Below, in pieces: positions 6,515 to 10,119 of a DNA stretch of 10,119 nucleotides. Position 1 is the stretch's first letter; each line of letters starts with the position of its first letter. Source of the stretch: Phycisphaerae bacterium. GTDB lineage: Bacteria > Planctomycetota > Phycisphaerae > Sedimentisphaerales > Anaerohalosphaeraceae. Under the pieces are notes generated by a model, which was not told the DNA's origin, made no database searches, and was given only the letters and a program-made list of their open reading frames with translations. Position numbers and translations under genes: made by a program. The stretch lies in assembly GCA_003567095.1 (NCBI GenBank), contig PXAQ01000239.1, positions 1 to 10,119 on the forward strand. Reading direction: 5' to 3'.

Positions 6515-8526
6515 AGCAGGCGCTGAGCGAAACACCAAAACCGCTTGAGTACTCAGCCCAAGGCAGGCAGCAGCTTGTCAATAAGCTCAAGCGGACACGC
6601 CGGGAATACCTGGCGATCTTCGATTCGGTGCCCGCAATGATCTGGTACCGGGACCGGGACGGGCGGATTCTTAAAGCCAACCGATGCGCCGCCGACTCGG
6701 TCGGGATGAGCGTTCGGGATCTGGTCGGGAAAAATTATTATACCCTGTTTCCTGACGGTGCCGAGCGGGCGCTGAGGCAGGACCTGGAGGTGATCGAGAC
6801 CGGCCGCTCCCTGCTGGGGCAACTGCGGCCATTTACAGGGCTCAACGGCTTGCAGCGGTGGGCCTTGGTGGATCGCATTCCGCTGCGGGATGAGAACAGT
6901 CGCATTACGGGCGTAATGGTCTTTGCAATCGACATTACCAAACAGAAGCGCGCCGAGGACGATTTGCTCAAAAGCCAGCAGCAGCTTGAGCAGACCATCC
7001 AGCGACTCAAAGCCACCGCCGAAGAGGCGCGTCTGCTGGCTGAAAAGGCCACGCGGGCCAATCAGGCCAAAGGCCAGTTGCTGGCCAGCTCCAGCCATGA
7101 CCTGCGCTCGCCGATGAACTCGATTCTCGGCTTTGCGGAAATTCTGATGGGTACCCCGTTGGATGACGAGCAAAAAGAATACGTCAAAACCATCCATAAT
7201 GCCGGCAAGGGGCTACTCAGCCTGATTGACGATATCCTGAATTATTCCCGAATTGAAGCGGGCAGACTGAATGTTGAAATTATTCCCTGTCCGCTTGCCG
7301 AGAGTGTTCAGCAGGTGTTCAAGATGATGGAAATGCAGGTCCGTGAAAAAGGGCTGGACTTTATCGTTGAGATCGACAAAACGCTGCCGCCGACGTTTTT
7401 TACCGACCCGATGCGGTTGCGACAATGCCTGGTTAACCTGATCGGAAATGCCGTCAAGTTTACTGATCGCGGCCATATCGCCGTTTTTGTCCGCCCGACC
7501 CGGTCGGCCGGGCAGCAGTGTATTCGCTTTGAGGTGGTCGATACCGGTATTGGGATTCCGGAAGATAAACAGGAGCTGATTTTTAACCCCTACGCGCAGG
7601 CCGATTCTCTGACGGCAGATCAATATGGCGGCACGGGACTGGGGCTGGCTATCACCCGTCGCCTGGCGGGCCTGCTTGGCGGTGATGTGAGTCTGACCAG
7701 TGAGCTCGGCAAGGGATCGACCTTTTCATTGACACTGCCGTTGCTTGAGCCGAGTTGTGACCAGGACCGCACGGCTGCTCTTGGTCGGCGGCCAGAACAG
7801 CGCGCCGAGGATGACGGCGCAAACCGGGGACGTATTTTGCTGGCGGAAAAGGCTTTTCCGAGCCAGTTGACCTTGGCGCTGATGTGTCGCCGATTCGGCC
7901 TGGATGTGCAGCTTGCCGGCTCAGTGGATCAGGCTCGCCGGTGTCTTGAAGAAAACGACTTTGATCTGGTGTTTCTGGATGCAGAGATGGGATTTGAGCC
8001 GGTTATCGAGCTAGCGCAATCGAGTCGTGCAAAAATGCCCGATGCGGGGGTGGTGTTGCTTGCAGATGACGACAGCGGCCGTGAGCAGCAATGGCGACAG
8101 GCCGGCTTTGCGGAGTGTCTTTTCCGTCCATTGACGCGCGAGCAGCTCTATGCGGTCATTGAGCGACATTTGCCCGAAAAGACGATAGACAGCGACGATT
8201 CCTCGTGGGCCCAGCAGTCCCAAGACAGCATTGCCCCAGCCGAGTCGCTGCTGGAGCGCCTGCGGGAACTGGCCCAGGGGATTCGAGAGGTTTTGATGCA
8301 GTCGGATCTGGAGCTGGTGACGCGGTTTGCGGAGTTGTTCGCCGAAATCGGTCGCACTGCCGGTCAGGATCCGTTGGTTGAAAACGCCTCGCATATTTTG
8401 GATAGAATCTGTCAGAAAAACGTCTCTGTTCAGGACTTAACGGGCTCAGTAGACCGTCTTTGTAGAGTCTGTGAGCAGATTCATCAGACGCAAGCCAAAC
8501 GCAGGGATGAAAAAGCGAACGCATAA
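6478..8526 (+). CDS. Cytosolic hybrid sensor histidine kinase: PAS, HisKA, HATPase, degenerate receiver, HPt-like tail
   Basis: A 682-aa protein with no signal peptide or transmembrane segment. In order: PAS/PAC domain (about 42-158) as a cytosolic signal sensor; coiled coil (about 158-200); HisKA with phospho-acceptor H207 in SSSHDLRSP; HATPase with N-box N324 (NLIGNAVKF), G1 DTGIGI (355-360) and G2 GGTGLGLA (384-391). The kinase core looks fully functional. A receiver-like domain (about 451-565) keeps the acceptor position D501 (VFLDAEM), but the usual acidic pair is E457-K458, the switch Thr/Ser is A529 and the conserved Lys is R550. The last 90 residues are helical and resemble an HPt domain with E619 where the phospho-His would be. 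GAGAGGG (6464-6470) precedes ATG 6478. No separate response regulator is adjacent. The signal and target are unknown. Confidence 0.9.
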   Translation: MQHSDEVENRDVKQALSETPKPLEYSAQGRQQLVNKLKRTRREYLAIFDSVPAMIWYRDRDGRILKANRCAADSVGMSVRDLVGKNYYTLFPDGAERALRQDLEVIETGRSLLGQLRPFTGLNGLQRWALVDRIPLRDENSRITGVMVFAIDITKQKRAEDDLLKSQQQLEQTIQRLKATAEEARLLAEKATRANQAKGQLLASSSHDLRSPMNSILGFAEILMGTPLDDEQKEYVKTIHNAGKGLLSLIDDILNYSRIEAGRLNVEIIPCPLAESVQQVFKMMEMQVREKGLDFIVEIDKTLPPTFFTDPMRLRQCLVNLIGNAVKFTDRGHIAVFVRPTRSAGQQCIRFEVVDTGIGIPEDKQELIFNPYAQADSLTADQYGGTGLGLAITRRLAGLLGGDVSLTSELGKGSTFSLTLPLLEPSCDQDRTAALGRRPEQRAEDDGANRGRILLAEKAFPSQLTLALMCRRFGLDVQLAGSVDQARRCLEENDFDLVFLDAEMGFEPVIELAQSSRAKMPDAGVVLLADDDSGREQQWRQAGFAECLFRPLTREQLYAVIERHLPEKTIDSDDSSWAQQSQDSIAPAESLLERLRELAQGIREVLMQSDLELVTRFAELFAEIGRTAGQDPLVENASHILDRICQKNVSVQDLTGSVDRLCRVCEQIHQTQAKRRDEKANA

Positions 8527-8553
8527 AAGGTATCGATGGCGTCGAAACCGTTT

Positions 8554-8583
8554 TTGACATTAACCTTCTTTTAATGCTCAAAT
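8554..8583 (+). promoter_or_regulatory. Candidate promoter and operator-like dyad after the kinase gene
   Basis: TTGACA (8554-8559) is 18 nt from TCAAAT (8578-8583, 4 of 6). The spacer contains the dyad CATTAA (8558-8563) / TTAATG (8571-8576). It would make a long leader or a small RNA ahead of hpf. Confidence 0.3.
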
Positions 8584-8604
8584 AAAGACAGAGAACAGTC
8601 TTTA
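8583..8604 (+). other. Hairpin TAAAGAC / GTCTTTA
   Basis: Perfect 7-bp arms (8583-8589 and 8598-8604) around an 8-nt loop. No T-run follows, so it is not a terminator. Confidence 0.4.
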
Positions 8605-8781
8605 AGGTTTCCTGCATGTGCGCATCTATTATTTTTGGCGCCATTCCTCTTTTTCGATACCTCCGCGATAATTTTTGAAACAAAAAGGGGGTTGCGTCGT
8701 GGAATGTTTCGATGGTATTGAAAGCCCTCTAAGCATTTGATCGCCCCAATTCAGAGAGGGGGTACCGGCTGTAATTTTATA

Positions 8782-8810
8782 TTGACGAAACCCTTATAAT
8801 CACATATACA
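8782..8810 (+). promoter_or_regulatory. Promoter of the hpf-ptsN-HPr cluster
   Basis: TTGACG (8782-8787) is 17 nt from TATACA (8805-8810, 4 of 6). A perfect TATAAT also occurs at 8795-8800 but has no good -35. Transcription would start near 8817, leaving a leader of about 130 nt containing the TGGGG/CCCCA hairpin near its start. Confidence 0.55.
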
Positions 8811-8947
8811 ATGGGGTAGAGTCCCCAATGGCCGGGTGATCTTGAAAAGCAGTCAATGCAGTTGCCATTTATCGCTGGATTGTCCGGTTGGACTCAAACT
8901 GTCAGGAAAAATCAGGTAAATCGCGGTTTTTTTAAAGGAACAGAGCA

Positions 8948-9310
8948 ATGATTGTTACAATCACGGGCAAGCACATGGAAATTACAGATGCGATACGTGA
9001 GCATATTGAGGAAAAAGCCGCCAAGTTGCCGCGGTATTTTAACTCGGTCAGCCAAGTGCAGGTCATTGTGGAAAAGAGCTCAGGGGTCACCCAGAGCGTG
9101 GAAATCATCGCCAGTGTTGAGCATTGCGAGGATGTGGTCGCCCACGAGAGCGGGGAAGACCTGTATGCCTGCATTGATCTGGCAGTCCACAAGATGGAGC
9201 GGCAACTTCGCAAACGGAAAGAAAAACAGCGTGACAACAAGCATGGAAGCCCCGCCGAGCGTGAACGGCTGGCCGAAAAGATGCACAGTTCGGAAGAAGA
9301 CATTGCCTAA
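8948..9310 (+). CDS. hpf: Ribosome hibernation promoting factor (HPF/RaiA family, short form)
   Basis: A 120-aa protein of the HPF/YfiA family, which binds the 30S decoding region and silences ribosomes in starvation or stationary phase. The beta-alpha-beta-beta-beta-alpha core is seen from MIVTITGKHMEIT through DLYACIDLAVHKMERQLRKRKEK (shown in parts), including the DLYACIDLAV segment before the basic helix. At 120 residues it lacks the extra C-terminal dimerisation domain of long HPF (about 180-190 aa), so it should act like the short type; the last 25 residues are charged. AAAGGA (8934-8939) lies 8 nt before the ATG. It heads a cluster with ptsN and an HPr gene, the arrangement usually seen beside rpoN. 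Confidence 0.92.
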   Translation: MIVTITGKHMEITDAIREHIEEKAAKLPRYFNSVSQVQVIVEKSSGVTQSVEIIASVEHCEDVVAHESGEDLYACIDLAVHKMERQLRKRKEKQRDNKHGSPAERERLAEKMHSSEEDIA

Positions 9311-9322
9311 GAGCGCCGTGCT

Positions 9323-9342
9323 GACAGCGGTGATCCGCTGTC
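9323..9342 (+). other. Intergenic hairpin between hpf and ptsN
   Basis: GACAGCGG (9323-9330) and CCGCTGTC (9335-9342) form a perfect 8-bp stem with loop TGAT. No T-tract follows, so it is more likely an mRNA processing or stability element than a terminator. Confidence 0.55.
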
Positions 9343-9366
9343 TGGCCGGTTTCAGGAGTTTTGTAA

Positions 9367-9840
9367 ATGAAGTTATCGGATATTGTTTGTTTTGATGCCA
9401 TTGTGCCGCAACTGACAACGGCAACCCGCAATGCCGTGATCGAAGAATTGGTCATGGCTTTGAACGAGAAAAAGAAACTGGGTAAAGCCGACCCGTCGAA
9501 GCTGACGCGCGCAGTAATCAAGCGCGAAAACGAAGCCAGCACCGGTATCGGCAAAGGCGTCGCGGTACCGCACGTCAAGCATCCGGATGTCAAGAACTTG
9601 GTGGTCGCAGTGGGCTGTTCGGCATCCGGAATTGATTTTTCATCGCTGGACAAGCAGCCGGTGTATTCGGTTTTTCTGCTGCTCAGTTCAACGGACAATC
9701 CGGACAAACATCTCCAAGCGATGGAAACCATTTTCCGAAATCTGCAGAAAGATGATTTTCGCCGTTTTCTGCGTCAGGCTGAAAGTATCGAGGATATTAT
9801 TGAAGCGATCAAGGATGCCGATGAGGATTCATCCGAATAG
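9367..9840 (+). CDS. ptsN: PTS EIIA-Ntr-like protein (PtsN family)
   Basis: A 157-aa EIIA of the fructose/mannitol-nitrogen type. The phospho-acceptor is H69 in GIGKGVAVPHVK, preceded by the expected E-N-E-A-S-T-G stretch. The length matches PtsN, and no EIIB or EIIC membrane domain is attached, so a regulatory role (phosphorylated by HPr/NPr, acting on potassium, nitrogen or stress targets) is more likely than sugar transport. AGGAG (9354-9358) lies 8 nt before ATG 9367. It follows hpf by 56 nt and precedes the HPr gene by 35 nt, so the three are likely one transcript. The acidic C-terminal end (DADEDSSE) is slightly unusual but fits the family's variable tail. Confidence 0.9.
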   Translation: MKLSDIVCFDAIVPQLTTATRNAVIEELVMALNEKKKLGKADPSKLTRAVIKRENEASTGIGKGVAVPHVKHPDVKNLVVAVGCSASGIDFSSLDKQPVYSVFLLLSSTDNPDKHLQAMETIFRNLQKDDFRRFLRQAESIEDIIEAIKDADEDSSE

Positions 9841-9875
9841 GCCCGGGGGGCCGTGTCGCATTTAAGGAATGTCAG

Positions 9876-10119
9876 GTGTCCGAAGCGAAACACGAGATAG
9901 AGATCGAGATTCGCAATCCCGAAGGATTGCATATGCGTCCGGCGATGCAGTTTGTGGATTTGGCAAACAGTTTTGATGCGGAGGTGTTGGTCAGCAACCA
10001 GGAAACGACCGTGGATGGCAAAAGCATTATGCAGATGACGATGTTGGCTGCGACGTGCGGGACGAAGCTGAAAATCCGCACCCAAGGTCCCGATGCGCGC
10101 AACGCGATCGAGGCGCTGA
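9876..10119 (+). CDS. HPr phosphocarrier protein, 3'-truncated by the window edge
   Basis: 81 codons of an HPr-like protein are visible, close to the usual 85-90, and no stop is reached. The active-site loop is GLHMRPA with H19, which receives phosphate from enzyme I. DGKSIMQM contains S50, exactly 31 residues after the His, as in HPr proteins whose Ser-46 is a target of HPr kinase. The start is GTG 9876 with AAGGA (9864-9868) 7 nt upstream. It probably passes phosphate to the EIIA-Ntr encoded just before it. Whether it is canonical HPr or the nitrogen-branch NPr cannot be told from the visible part; an enzyme I gene is likely downstream but not in view. Confidence 0.9.
   Translation, partial: MSEAKHEIEIEIRNPEGLHMRPAMQFVDLANSFDAEVLVSNQETTVDGKSIMQMTMLAATCGTKLKIRTQGPDARNAIEAL

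Larger units (their letters stand above)
8527..8947. other. 421-nt non-coding gap with several dyads
   Basis: No gene is supportable here. Visible structures are a dyad CATTAA/TTAATG (8558-8576), a 7-bp hairpin TAAAGAC/GTCTTTA (8583-8604), a 9-bp inverted repeat AGGTATCGA (8528-8536) with TCGATACCT (8654-8662), and a TGGGG/CCCCA hairpin (8812-8827). No intrinsic terminator with a T-tract follows the kinase gene. The last part carries the hpf promoter and leader. Confidence 0.6.

Noticed and set aside
8156..8683. A 175-codon minus-strand frame over the kinase 3' end and following gap
   Set aside because: Most of it is antisense to the kinase gene and it shows no domain; the part in the gap alone is too short and featureless to call.
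8795..8800. Perfect TATAAT as the main -10 for hpf
   Set aside because: No acceptable -35 lies 16-18 nt upstream; the TTGACG/TATACA pair with 17-nt spacing is a better combined match.

Overview
The window reads as a piece of a bacterial chromosome, most likely a planctomycete (Phycisphaerae-like). This is an inference from the gene set: a DUF4954 protein beside a SIS sugar-phosphate protein, a DUF1570-like HExxH peptidase, a hybrid PAS histidine kinase, and an hpf/ptsN/HPr cluster, all in moderately GC-rich genes separated by AT-rich regulatory gaps. All convincing genes lie on the + strand. There are no rRNA or tRNA genes, CRISPR arrays, transposases or phage genes.

Layout. 1-975: 3' part of a secreted-type zinc peptidase-like gene, open at the left edge. 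1095-5782: a probable four-gene run made of a 732-aa left-handed beta-helix DUF4954 protein, a two-domain SIS sugar-phosphate isomerase/binding protein, an orphan HypB nickel-insertion GTPase, and an ArfB-type ribosome-rescue hydrolase. The gap between the first two genes (3294-3586) is filled by a palindrome-packed, MITE-like repeat with imperfect terminal inverted repeats. 5783-6247: a self-contained cold-shock gene with a strong promoter, phased A/T tracts, a structured leader of about 100 nt, a GTG start and a textbook intrinsic terminator. 6248-8526: a cytosolic hybrid histidine kinase behind a structured leader with three dyads and a possible 29-codon upstream reading frame. Its receiver and HPt-like C-terminal domains look degenerate. 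8527-8947: a 421-nt non-coding gap with two candidate promoters and several hairpins. 8948-10119: hpf, ptsN and the start of an HPr gene that runs off the right edge.

How the genes may work together. DUF4954 and SIS probably form a sugar or nucleotide-sugar module, though the substrate cannot be read from sequence. HypB and ArfB share the strand and spacing but have no obvious functional tie to that module. HPF, EIIA-Ntr and HPr form a stress/nutrient-state cluster, usually found next to rpoN, which is not visible here. ArfB, cold-shock protein and HPF all act on translation or RNA under stress. Nothing in the window is clearly a new multi-gene system. The best leads are the DUF4954-SIS pair, the palindromic element, the degenerate relay domains of the kinase, and the structured leaders.
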